Shown here in pieces: positions 7,498-14,711 of a stretch of DNA of 19,140 bases. The notes under the pieces were generated by a model. The model had not been told where the DNA came from, did not search any database, and saw only the letters and a program-made list of their open reading frames with translations. The translations under genes and the position numbers were made by a program. How positions within the stretch are numbered: position 1 is the first letter of the stretch; the number at the start of each line of letters is the position of its first letter. The stretch comes from Candidatus Heimdallarchaeota archaeon (GTDB taxonomy: Archaea; Asgardarchaeota; Heimdallarchaeia; Heimdallarchaeales; Kariarchaeaceae), in assembly GCA_021399405.1 (NCBI GenBank), contig JAAFKL010000305.1, forward strand, positions 1 to 19,140, read 5' to 3'.

Positions 7498-7947
7498 TTA
7501 GTTTCCTGACCTCAAATACCAACCCAAATCAATCAAAGGATGAAAAATCTCATTTTTAATTTCTCCAAATGCAATTTTATGCCCTAATTCATTTGAAAGG
7601 AAGCATATTCCATCTGGGTTATTGATTTTTATAGATCTGCCAAAACTAACTTCAGTGAGTAAATTTAATTTAATTTTATAGTTATCATATCCATCAACTA
7701 AGCAGTTAATGAATTGAGGGTATAACGATATTTTATTCTTTTTTATTCTGAAAATAGGAAGTCCAATGGATAAGATTTCTTCGATTTTTGTCGCTTCAAA
7801 ATCTATAAAGTTATTCTGGGACCACATGACAATTATTTGTTCTTTACTCTTGTTAAGATAAAATTGACCTACTTTGAGTTTAGGAGTAAAATGTAGATAC
7901 TCAGCTAACATGGTAATTACATCGAGCTGATTGGTTCTTGTTATCAT
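7498..7947 (-). CDS. Nip7-like ribosome-biogenesis protein with a C-terminal PUA domain
   Basis: The 149-residue product fits the two-part layout of Nip7, a 60S-assembly factor of eukaryotes with archaeal relatives: an N-terminal alpha/beta domain and a C-terminal PUA RNA-binding domain. The alignment is by eye. The segment SIGLPIFRIKKNKISLYPQF followed by YDNYKIKL matches the Nip7 region SLGTCFGKFTKTHKFRLH...YAKYKVWI. The segment FGRSIKIN, then a PUA-like GICFLSNELGHKIAFGEI, ends in DLGWYLR, which parallels the terminal DIGEYVR of eukaryotic Nip7. I chose the ATG at 7947-7945; a TTG lies four codons upstream and a stop just before that. Other PUA proteins remain possible. It sits among rRNA-modification genes, which agrees with the call. 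Confidence 0.65.
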   Translation of the reverse strand: MITRTNQLDVITMLAEYLHFTPKLKVGQFYLNKSKEQIIVMWSQNNFIDFEATKIEEILSIGLPIFRIKKNKISLYPQFINCLVDGYDNYKIKLNLLTEVSFGRSIKINNPDGICFLSNELGHKIAFGEIKNEIFHPLIDLGWYLRSGN

Positions 7948-8050
7948 TTTATAACTCAAAAATTAATACTGGCTCAGAACTCAAGATATTCATCACAAAA
8001 TCAGTTAGGCTAGAATCTTCATTGCCAGCAATTTACGTAAATCAACAATG

Positions 8051-8073
8051 ATTATCAATTTTATGTTGATAAT
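8051..8073. repeat. Perfect 8-base inverted repeat
   Basis: ATTATCAA (8051-8058) and TTGATAAT (8066-8073) are exact reverse complements around a seven-base loop. They lie in the 7960-8136 gap, downstream of the DENN-like candidate and about 100 bases upstream of the Nip7-like gene. It could be an operator or a transcript hairpin. In AT-rich DNA it may also arise by chance. Confidence 0.4.
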
Positions 8074-8091
8074 TATCTAAATTGTATCTCT

Positions 8092-8099
8092 TAAAAAAG
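8092..8099 (-). terminator. Possible T-rich terminator after the DENN-like candidate
   Basis: On the minus strand, a run of six T (CCTTTTTTAAG) lies about 38 bases past the stop of the gene ending at 8137. Archaeal RNA polymerase terminates at oligo-T stretches without a needed hairpin. In AT-rich DNA such runs are also common by chance. Confidence 0.3.
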
Positions 8100-8136
8100 G
8101 ATCAATTTTATTTTAATATACAATACATTAATCGAC

Positions 8137-8862
8137 TTAAAACATAAGCCAATCTTGTTGTTTTGTTTCAGATTTCAATTTTAGCTTGATTTGGATACGA
8201 TCTTTTAGGTGCACGTCTTTTTCATTTTCCTCAAATGTTGGTCTTTGAGTTTTATCAATAATTTCCGCATAAAATGAGTGTAATTCCTCTTTAACTGAGG
8301 AATAGCTAGAATTTATCAATTCACTAAGCTTATCGGTTAGGGGAGAGCGTTTAATCCCATCACCTTCAATACTATGATTTGTTAAATCAACAAATATTGT
8401 ATCAAGAGGAAGATACAATTTTTTATGTGAACGATATTTATGTGGTAATTGATCGATCCCAACAATATTTTCATTTCCATCTAACTCGGAACAACCAAAT
8501 GTAATTCGATTATATTTAAGTGCGATACTTGGAATAAGATTCAAAAAGAATCCAAGAAATCGCAATCTCACTTCTTGATCAGGGTGGACAATCAGAATAT
8601 TATCTCCACTCAGGAATGAAAATAGTAAGGTTGATGTATGTACAGTCCCAAATTTGTCAACTACAGGGTAAATCCAATCTGGAGAGTATGATAAATTCAC
8701 CCAAGGATTAACGATTTCTGAATCAATTTTGTCTGGATTTGATATCAAAGGAGGTGTAAAAGGGTTTAATCCGACTGCGGAAGAGTCCAATAAATATGTT
8801 GACAGTGTAGCAATTGAGGGAGATAACATTTTATAATAACCGACTCCCAAATACCCATTCAC
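8137..8862 (-). CDS. Possible DENN/folliculin-like protein; the true start may lie upstream
   Basis: The GTG at 8862 gives 241 residues. The central part resembles, by eye, the core of a DENN domain of the folliculin type. A helix STLLFSFLSGDNILIV is followed by RLRFLGFFLNLIP, a strand with NIVGIDQLP, and LPLDTIFVDLTNHSIEGDG. A helical segment SPLTDKLSELINSSYSSVKE parallels the helices after the DENN core in folliculin. DENN proteins regulate small GTPases of the Rab/Arf/Rag groups. This is an inference from pattern, not a certain homology. The frame stays open upstream to a TGA at 9042-9040, adding about 56 codons with no ATG/GTG/TTG. A GAGGTT at 9041-9036 sits five bases before an ATT at 9030-9028, so the gene may begin there, just past the EF-2 paralogue. 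The C-terminus is rich in Lys and Glu. Confidence 0.6.
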   Translation of the reverse strand: MNGYLGVGYYKMLSPSIATLSTYLLDSSAVGLNPFTPPLISNPDKIDSEIVNPWVNLSYSPDWIYPVVDKFGTVHTSTLLFSFLSGDNILIVHPDQEVRLRFLGFFLNLIPSIALKYNRITFGCSELDGNENIVGIDQLPHKYRSHKKLYLPLDTIFVDLTNHSIEGDGIKRSPLTDKLSELINSSYSSVKEELHSFYAEIIDKTQRPTFEENEKDVHLKDRIQIKLKLKSETKQQDWLMF

Positions 8863-9073
8863 GGAGGTGATTCTTAAACTCCCTTTAGGACTTGATCCTT
8901 GAGGGGTAAATGAATTAAGAATATTTACTGCCTTTTTTCTTGGAAATTTTATCGACGATTTAAGTCTAGTAAATCCTTTCTCCCTTGTGAAAACAGAAGA
9001 TAAATAATTAAACTTGAGCTTTGAAAGAATAAAATAACCTCAGCTATTATTAAAATAATAATTAAAAAACGAC

Positions 9074-11059
9074 TTAATCTGAAATAGATCCAATTAGGAT
9101 AGGTTGAAATAAAACGGAAGCAAAAGACCAAAATACGTTACCATCTGTGATTTGACGAAGTTGATCAGCTAGTTTGGATGATGCTTCCACAGCTAGTTTT
9201 CCAAGAATTACAGAATCTTGATCATAAGATTTGACATCATCAATTATAACTCCAAATTTATATAATTCTTGCAAAACAGCTCCAAGATATTGTTCTGGAA
9301 TGTTAATTTCCAAATGATAATACGGTTCATGTATTTTTGTAATTGATGATAATAATGCATTTTTAATTATTGATGATCCTATAATCATGCCATTTTCATA
9401 TGTGTTGTATTTTTTGGAATTAGGATAATTTGCGACTATAAGGGAAAAATTTCGAATCCTTTCACTGTTTAAAGGAGATACTAACATATATTGCCTAAAG
9501 ACCTCAATTAATCCATCTTCAGTTTCTTTATTTAATTGGAATTTTGTTATTAGATGGTTATTTTGACTATCTGAAAAAATTGGAAGTAAATCATTTTTCA
9601 GTGAATCACTTTGACCTGCAATTCCATTGATGCCATCCCATTTATCAAGATTGAATTCATTTGTCTCTGTTGCCATCTCGAATTTAAGCACTTTGGGATC
9701 TGATATTTCAAGATCAAATTTCAAAGCTTCTAATTCTGATTTTAATATTTCTAACTGTAAAGTACCAACTCCCATAGCAATTAATTCGCCAGTATCTTTG
9801 TTAATTTCAAATTCTAAACCAGGTGTTACTTGACAAATATCATTAATTGTGTGTTCTAGTTTCCCGATTTCCTTTAAATTTAATGTTTCTATCCCTATTG
9901 CAACAACGGGATCTTGTACATATGAAATATCAGATATTTCAGGTATTTCAATTCCCCTCGTAGTTAACACATCTCCTGGAATAATTGATTTTGAAACAAT
10001 AATCCCGGCTATTTGACCAGCCTTAATTTCTTTAATATCTTTGGCAGTTTTTCCGATTATTTGAAAAATTTTGGTAATCCTAATTTTTTCGTCGGAATAA
10101 CTAGGTTTTACAATATCACCTCGTTTCAAAGTACCAGATAACATTCTAATGATGTATGATATTTGACTTGAATTTTGAATTCTATAACCTCTACCCACTA
10201 GAAGGATTGACTTATCTTTGAAATCACAATTATAAATTTTAGCAAGAACATCTTTTGATGGTTCAGCAACAAATAAACTTGGAAATTTAATTTTCTGCCC
10301 CACCTGTGGAGATGGCAATACTGTTACCATTGTTCTTGCGAAACAATTCATAATTGGAACTGTATCTATCAAATCTTTCAGTTTATTATTTTTATAAAAT
10401 TCTACAATTTGAGAAATTTTACCTCCTCTTTTCACAAATTCGTTATCAACTGCCCATCCATCGAATGCTGAACCGAGAATAATACTCCCATTAGCAAAAC
10501 TGGGATAATTCTTTTTTTCTGCTTTATACTTATGAAATATTGAATGTATCTCACCAATAATTCTCTCAATTCTTTCTTGAATTTTTTCATTTCTCAATCC
10601 TAGTTCTAATATCAATCGATCTACTTTATTAATAAATAAAACTAGTTGAACTTTCTCCTTAATCGCTTGTCTAAGTACAGTTTTCGTTTGAGCCATAATG
10701 CCTTCAACAGCATCAACAAGAATAAAAGCGCCATCAACCAATCTTAATGATTCTGCTACTTTTCCTGAAAAATCAACATGTCCAGGAGTATCAATTATGT
10801 TAATTAGAAAGTTTTCTTCTAAGTAATCAAAAATAATTGAAGTATAACTAGTCTCAATTGTGATTCCCCTTCTCTGCTCCTCCGGTAAATCATCTAGAGC
10901 ACGTAATTGACCAGCTAGATGTTTTGGTAATATACCTCCATAGGCTATGAAATGATCCGATAATGTCGTCTTTCCATGATCAACGTGGGATATTATTGAA
11001 AGATTGCGGATATTTGCTGTTTGAGACCACTTCTCAATAATATCAATATTTCTACTCAT
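9074..11059 (-). CDS. EF-2 paralogue (translational GTPase) without the diphthamide loop
   Basis: EF-2 is the GTPase that drives ribosomal translocation. All GTPase motifs are intact: SHVDHGKT (24-31), RGIT (64-67), DTPGH (90-94), NKVD (144-147) and the G5 region GSAFDGW. Domain II and III patterns follow (SGTLKRGDIVKP, VQDPVVAIGIETLN, GVGTLQLEILKSELE), then domains IV and V (EPYYHLEINIPEQYLGAVLQ, and LRQITDGNVFWSF at the end). In canonical EF-2, domain IV ends in a loop bearing the diphthamide His followed by a conserved LLEP region. Here that region reads NYPNSKKYNTYENGM, with no His, and the protein is 661 residues instead of about 730. Diphthamide-less EF-2 paralogues are known in Asgard and some other archaea. 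A canonical EF-2 should lie elsewhere in the genome. ATG start at 11059-11057. Confidence 0.9.
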   Translation of the reverse strand: MSRNIDIIEKWSQTANIRNLSIISHVDHGKTTLSDHFIAYGGILPKHLAGQLRALDDLPEEQRRGITIETSYTSIIFDYLEENFLINIIDTPGHVDFSGKVAESLRLVDGAFILVDAVEGIMAQTKTVLRQAIKEKVQLVLFINKVDRLILELGLRNEKIQERIERIIGEIHSIFHKYKAEKKNYPSFANGSIILGSAFDGWAVDNEFVKRGGKISQIVEFYKNNKLKDLIDTVPIMNCFARTMVTVLPSPQVGQKIKFPSLFVAEPSKDVLAKIYNCDFKDKSILLVGRGYRIQNSSQISYIIRMLSGTLKRGDIVKPSYSDEKIRITKIFQIIGKTAKDIKEIKAGQIAGIIVSKSIIPGDVLTTRGIEIPEISDISYVQDPVVAIGIETLNLKEIGKLEHTINDICQVTPGLEFEINKDTGELIAMGVGTLQLEILKSELEALKFDLEISDPKVLKFEMATETNEFNLDKWDGINGIAGQSDSLKNDLLPIFSDSQNNHLITKFQLNKETEDGLIEVFRQYMLVSPLNSERIRNFSLIVANYPNSKKYNTYENGMIIGSSIIKNALLSSITKIHEPYYHLEINIPEQYLGAVLQELYKFGVIIDDVKSYDQDSVILGKLAVEASSKLADQLRQITDGNVFWSFASVLFQPILIGSISD

Positions 11060-11130
11060 ACAAAATCACTACTCAAAAATTTTATTCGAAGGTCTTTAAT
11101 GAGTTAGCTTCTCTTAACTTTATTAAAATT

Positions 11131-11391
11131 TCACATTCTTTCTCGATCGATCCTATTATTCAGGTCCCATTCTTGTAAAAATTTTTTCAGTTTGTACCCA
11201 ATATCGAATTCATCATTTATCAAATAAATCTTAATCCTCCCAAAACGCTTCTCCTTGATTATCTCCAATTTACGTAGATCTTCTAAATGTACTTTAACAC
11301 GAGTATGATTTAATTTCGTTTTTTTTGAGATTGCAGTTACGTTCAACTCTAACTCTCTCGACAAAAGATCTAGGATTTTCAACTTACCCAT
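11131..11391 (-). CDS. Small winged-helix DNA-binding protein
   Basis: This 86-residue product is a winged helix-turn-helix of the ArsR/MarR-like group. Helix one is KLKILDLLSRE, the turn is LNVTAISKKTKLNH, the recognition helix is TRVKVHLEDLRKLEII, and the wing is EKRFGRIKIYLIN. It ends in a charged tail with KFLQEWD. Many archaeal homologues carry a few more residues before the first helix (PIFYILGS-like). The frame here indeed reads PVPIFYILGS directly before this ATG, without another ATG, GTG or TTG, so the true start could be upstream. The gene lies between Orc1/Cdc6 (44-base gap) and the EF-2 paralogue, all on the minus strand. Ligand and target are unknown. Confidence 0.75.
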   Translation of the reverse strand: MGKLKILDLLSRELELNVTAISKKTKLNHTRVKVHLEDLRKLEIIKEKRFGRIKIYLINDEFDIGYKLKKFLQEWDLNNRIDRERM

Positions 11392-11435
11392 ACTCCCAAG
11401 TATGTAAAATATTGGTACAGGTTTCCTAAATTCAA

Positions 11436-12656
11436 TTATCTCAAAATTGTCGATTGGTGTTTTATAACTTCTAATTGTTTGATAACCTCCTGTTCTAATT
11501 CCGAGACACTCGCATCCTGAATGGATATTAACTGCGTGTTACCACGATGACCGAGGCTCGATTTTTTATTTACAAGAATACCGTATTTTTCAAATTCTTT
11601 CAGATATTCCCAAATTTGTGTATGTTTTCTTGGACTTTCTATATGTTCTTCACAAACAATATGATAATTTTCCTCCACCTCACCAGTTGTTACATACGCT
11701 GTTTGTGTGTATTTTAAACGTCTAGTAATTGCAAGTAACAGAAGTAATTTATGAAGAGTCATGTCTTCCAATGCTGCACGCAATAATGAAGGTTCTATAT
11801 TTGATTTAGCATATCTGACATGCTCAGGGTACACAATGGTATTACCCTCTTTATCTGCAAATTTACCTGCATACCACATAATTTCCAATGCTTGTCTTGC
11901 ATCTCCCTTCACAGAAGCAATTTCTGCTGCTAGGAGGATGCTATCCTTCGTGACACTGTCAAAGACAAAACTCTGTTTTATTCTGTCTTCTATTATATCC
12001 ATTAACTGTAATTTTGCATATTTCTCTAATTGCATAATTGCAGCTGATAGGCTACTACTTGTGCTTGGGTCTAATCGTGCCAAAAAATTAGTACTTCGTG
12101 ATATTAGAAGTAATGCAATTCTATGTCGTGAATCTTGTTTATCATCTGAAGTTCTTGTCAAAGCATATAGAAGATCTTCTGATCCCCGATCAACTGCGTA
12201 ATCGATCTCATCTAAAACAAGTAACATTGTTGATTGTTTCACTTCTAAAAGTTCAACAATCATTTCCATTAACTCATCTGCTGAGTAGCCTCGAGTTGGT
12301 ACGTGTGAGTTAAGCTCCCTAGTTATTGCCAAAAGTATCATGAAAGGTGTGCGATTACGTCTACAATTAATGTGAACATATTTGATATTAAGATTATTAT
12401 CTCTACCTTTTTTTTGAGCCCATAATCCAAACGTTTTAGCTATTGATGTTTTTCCTGTACCAACAGGACCAGTTATGATCATCCGGCGAGTTGAGCGAAT
12501 GGAAGAAAATAATCCTCTAAAATGACGAGCTATGTTCTTTAAATTATCTGTTCGGTGAAAAAGATTATTTGGTAGATACTCTGCCGATAGTTTACTTTCA
12601 TCAATGAATACTGAAGGTTTCTCTATTTCTTCATCTAAAAAATCTAGATTACTCAT
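11436..12656 (-). CDS. orc1: Orc1/Cdc6 replication initiator
   Basis: Orc1/Cdc6 proteins bind archaeal replication origins and load the MCM helicase. The 406-residue product has a short N-terminal tail and the AAA+ core with Walker A GPVGTGKT (63-70) and Walker B LLVLDEID (145-152). Then come sensor 1 (LLISRST), the arginine region and the lid (VKGDARQALEIMWYA), and a C-terminal winged-helix domain (from about 300) that contacts origin DNA (TTGEVEENYHIVCEE... and SLGHRGNTQLISIQ). Length is normal for the family. ATG start at 12656-12654 with a TATA-like box upstream and AAGGA directly before the start, too close for a usual ribosome-binding site. Orc1 genes often lie next to their origin, but I see no origin-box repeats in the flanking gaps. 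Confidence 0.96.
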   Translation of the reverse strand: MSNLDFLDEEIEKPSVFIDESKLSAEYLPNNLFHRTDNLKNIARHFRGLFSSIRSTRRMIITGPVGTGKTSIAKTFGLWAQKKGRDNNLNIKYVHINCRRNRTPFMILLAITRELNSHVPTRGYSADELMEMIVELLEVKQSTMLLVLDEIDYAVDRGSEDLLYALTRTSDDKQDSRHRIALLLISRSTNFLARLDPSTSSSLSAAIMQLEKYAKLQLMDIIEDRIKQSFVFDSVTKDSILLAAEIASVKGDARQALEIMWYAGKFADKEGNTIVYPEHVRYAKSNIEPSLLRAALEDMTLHKLLLLLAITRRLKYTQTAYVTTGEVEENYHIVCEEHIESPRKHTQIWEYLKEFEKYGILVNKKSSLGHRGNTQLISIQDASVSELEQEVIKQLEVIKHQSTILR

Positions 12657-12680
12657 TCCTTATTGATATTATTAGTTTTC

Positions 12681-12693
12681 ATAATATATTTAC
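12681..12693 (-). promoter_or_regulatory. Putative TATA box for orc1
   Basis: On the minus strand GTAAATATATTAT ends 24 bases before the Orc1 ATG. The distance suits a very short or absent leader. Confidence 0.4.
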
Positions 12694-12721
12694 AAACACA
12701 GACCCTACTAAAAGTGAAAGA

Positions 12722-13621
12722 CTAGAGTTTCCTTAATTTTGCAATAAAAAATCCATCACAGTGGTGTGTTGATGGAAGGAGTCTTTTAGTTTTCCCAAAT
12801 TCTTCATGAATAGATTTAACGCCTGAAATACCAGGAATATTTATTTTTTCAATTTTGAATTTGTCCTTTAGTGGAAAGAGAACTTGTTCATTTTCAATTG
12901 TATTGAGAGAACAGGTTGAATAAACACATATTCCTTTTGGTTTTAATAAGGAAAGGGCGTTAGATAAAAGGTTAATCTGAATTCTTTGCATAGAGAAACT
13001 ATTTATTATTGATTTTGATTTTTTTCGAGATGGGTTTGAGATAATTAAGCCATCGCCTGAACAAGGGGCATCAAGTAATACGCGATCAACAGAATCGATA
13101 TTAATTTTCGCAGCGTCGTTTTGAGTAATTATGACATTTTCAATGCTATGCCGCATCAAATTATGAATAAGTGATTGAATCCGTTTGTATGATCTCTCAT
13201 TAGCAATTAATAGACCAGTGTTTTGCATTCTCTCTCCAATGTAACAACTTTTACCCCCAGGGGCAGCAGCCATATCTAATACTACCTCACCAGGTTGAGG
13301 ATCTAAAGAATGAACCGTTAACATTGATCCGTAACCTTGAGGCATAAGACATCCTTCTAGGTATGTTAAGGAACTACCAATTTTCTTCCAACCACGGGTT
13401 ATAAATATTCCTTCAGCCAATTCTGGGATGGGTTTTGCTTTTATCCCTTCGTTGTGTAATTTCGCAATACATTCATTACGACTTATTTTAAGAAGATTTA
13501 CACGGGCAGTATTGTATAATTGATCTGGGTGCGTATTGAGAACATCTATAGTTTGATCTAGACCGATCGAACTTACGAGATGATCCAAAAGATCCATATT
13601 AATATTGAATTTCTTAGACAA
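12722..13621 (-). CDS. NOL1/NOP2/Sun-family RNA m5C methyltransferase
   Basis: This is a SAM-dependent RNA cytosine-C5 methyltransferase acting on tRNA or rRNA. Motif I is VLDMAAAPGGKSCYIGE. Motif IV is RVLLDAPCSGDG, whose Cys helps release the product. Motif VI is CVYSTCSLNTIENE, with the catalytic Cys that attacks C6 of the base. The N-terminal RNA-binding-like part (ARVNLLKISRNECIAKL, then KAKPIPELAEGIFI) is the usual one. There is no PUA domain, so the 299 residues fit the short archaeal tRNA type. The first ordinary start is TTG at 13621-13619 without a ribosome-binding site. A strong GGGAGG (13659-13654) lies eight bases before an in-frame ATT at 13645-13643, so the true start may be there, adding eight residues. 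Substrate site unknown. Confidence 0.93.
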   Translation of the reverse strand: MSKKFNINMDLLDHLVSSIGLDQTIDVLNTHPDQLYNTARVNLLKISRNECIAKLHNEGIKAKPIPELAEGIFITRGWKKIGSSLTYLEGCLMPQGYGSMLTVHSLDPQPGEVVLDMAAAPGGKSCYIGERMQNTGLLIANERSYKRIQSLIHNLMRHSIENVIITQNDAAKINIDSVDRVLLDAPCSGDGLIISNPSRKKSKSIINSFSMQRIQINLLSNALSLLKPKGICVYSTCSLNTIENEQVLFPLKDKFKIEKINIPGISGVKSIHEEFGKTKRLLPSTHHCDGFFIAKLRKL

Positions 13622-13653
13622 GTTTTGTAGTTGTAAACTAGAAATATCAGCAA

Positions 13654-13659
13654 CCTCCC
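13654..13659 (-). promoter_or_regulatory. Strong Shine-Dalgarno-like motif before the m5C methyltransferase
   Basis: On the minus strand GGGAGG matches the anti-SD well. It is 32 bases from the TTG start but eight from an in-frame ATT (13645-13643), which is normal spacing. It therefore supports the ATT rather than the TTG as the start. Confidence 0.5.
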
Positions 13660-13754
13660 AATTAATTCAAAGATATAGTTTCTAAATGTAAAGATTTGCA
13701 ATGGACAAAAGTGGAATGATAATTGAATTGCAAGTATAAGATTTGGCTAGGTTT

Positions 13755-13801
13755 TGTGACAAATTCTTTATTATAGAAACCTTCACTGATCTGTGACAAA
13801 T
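13755..13801. repeat. Direct repeat TGTGACAAAT, two copies upstream of the FKBP gene
   Basis: Identical ten-base copies occur at 13755-13764 and 13792-13801, 37 bases apart start to start, in the 237-base gap between the divergent NSUN and FKBP genes. They could be binding sites for a regulator or replication protein. No further copy was noticed nearby. Confidence 0.4.
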
Positions 13802-13873
13802 AGTAAATATTATATCAATTGTTTAATTTCTATTATTGAGAATAATTAGAATCTCTCCATGGAGTATTTATTG

Positions 13874-14560
13874 ATGATTAAATTAGGATCTATGATAAAA
13901 ATTGACTATACCGCAAAAATTAATGAAGAAAATGGAGGAACCGTATTCGATACAACTATTGAAGAAATTGCTCAGAGTGAATTAATTTACCAACCAGATA
14001 AACATTATGAACCTATGTTAGTGGTTCTAGGAAAAGGATGGATACCAAAAGGACTAGAAACAAGACTAGAAAAATCTTCAATAGGGGACAAAATTGACGT
14101 ATTAGTACCTTGTGCAGAGGCTTATGGTCCCAAGGACCCTTCAAAAATTAAACTTGTAGCTAGAAGAGAATTCCAGAAACAAAATATTAATCCATCAATT
14201 GGTGATAGAATTAAACTAGGATCTCAAATGGGGACAGTTCTTTCTGTTAGCTCAGGCCGAGTAAGAATGGATTATAATCATGTATTGGCAGGAAGAGATA
14301 TTGAATATAGTATTCAGATACATGAAGAAATTGTTGGAGACGATGATCAAATAAAGGAATTAATCAAAAGAAGGCTTCCAGGATCTAGTTTAAGTGATAT
14401 GAAAATTGAAATTGATGATGAGATTATTCAAGTATACATGCCCCACACTGCAAGATTTTTTGAATATATTCAGTTTGCCAAATCTGAAGCTGCAAAAGAC
14501 ATTAAAGAGATCATAAGCAAATACAAAGGGATTCAATTTATTGAATTCTTTAATTTTTAG
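13874..14560 (+). CDS. FKBP-type peptidyl-prolyl isomerase (long archaeal type)
   Basis: FKBPs catalyse cis-trans isomerisation of proline bonds and act as folding helpers. Landmarks are MIKIDYTAKINEENG, GTVFDTT, VVLGKGWIPKGLETRLE (active-site region), VPCAEAYGPKDPSKI, and the SlyD-like flap end NHVLAGRDIEYSIQIHEE. A C-terminal extension of about 80 residues (from IKELIKRRLPG) marks the long archaeal FKBP. The frame opens at an ATG at 13859, but I choose the ATG at 13874. There MIKLGSMIKIDY fits the family start, and GGAG (13861-13864) lies nine bases upstream. That gives 228 residues. EF-1A follows after 151 bases with its own promoter-like region. No signal peptide is seen, so a cytoplasmic role is likely. 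Confidence 0.93.
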   Translation: MIKLGSMIKIDYTAKINEENGGTVFDTTIEEIAQSELIYQPDKHYEPMLVVLGKGWIPKGLETRLEKSSIGDKIDVLVPCAEAYGPKDPSKIKLVARREFQKQNINPSIGDRIKLGSQMGTVLSVSSGRVRMDYNHVLAGRDIEYSIQIHEEIVGDDDQIKELIKRRLPGSSLSDMKIEIDDEIIQVYMPHTARFFEYIQFAKSEAAKDIKEIISKYKGIQFIEFFNF

Positions 14561-14655
14561 CATTTTCAAAGTCAAACTTAATAAGATCTTAAATTATCGG
14601 ATGTCAGAAATTGGGAATGGTTTCGCTGACAATTTAATCTGTTTTATAAACGCAA

Positions 14656-14667
14656 TTTTAAATATAC
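14656..14667 (+). promoter_or_regulatory. Putative TATA box for the EF-1A gene
   Basis: TTTTAAATATAC lies 45-56 bases before the ATG at 14712, leaving a leader of about 20-25 bases that holds GAGGA (14700-14704), seven bases before the ATG. An imperfect inverted repeat (TGTCAG at 14602-14607, CTGACA at 14626-14631) lies upstream. Strong promoter and ribosome-binding site fit a highly expressed gene. Confidence 0.45.
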
Positions 14668-14711
14668 TCTCGATTGATTAAATTTAGATTTACCTAATTG
14701 AGGAACACTAA

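Noticed and set aside
8863..8871. GGAGGTGAT on the plus strand, a perfect Shine-Dalgarno match
   Set aside because: It is antisense to the minus-strand gene; no ATG, GTG or TTG follows at useful distance and an in-frame stop comes at once. Probably chance.
8949..9131. 60-residue hydrophobic open frame on the minus strand that could be a membrane peptide
   Set aside because: It overlaps the 3' end of the EF-2 paralogue in another frame and also the likely upstream part of the DENN-like gene; hydrophobicity follows from AT-rich sequence.
11761..12313. Two long open frames on the plus strand opposite orc1 (146 and 71 residues)
   Set aside because: They lie fully antisense to the well-supported Orc1/Cdc6 gene, have Ser/Leu-rich translations typical of reverse-frame shadows, and show no motif.
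13622..13858. Candidate replication origin beside orc1
   Set aside because: Only a ten-base direct repeat is present; no origin-recognition-box consensus with G-string and no AT-rich unwinding element that stands out from the AT-rich background.
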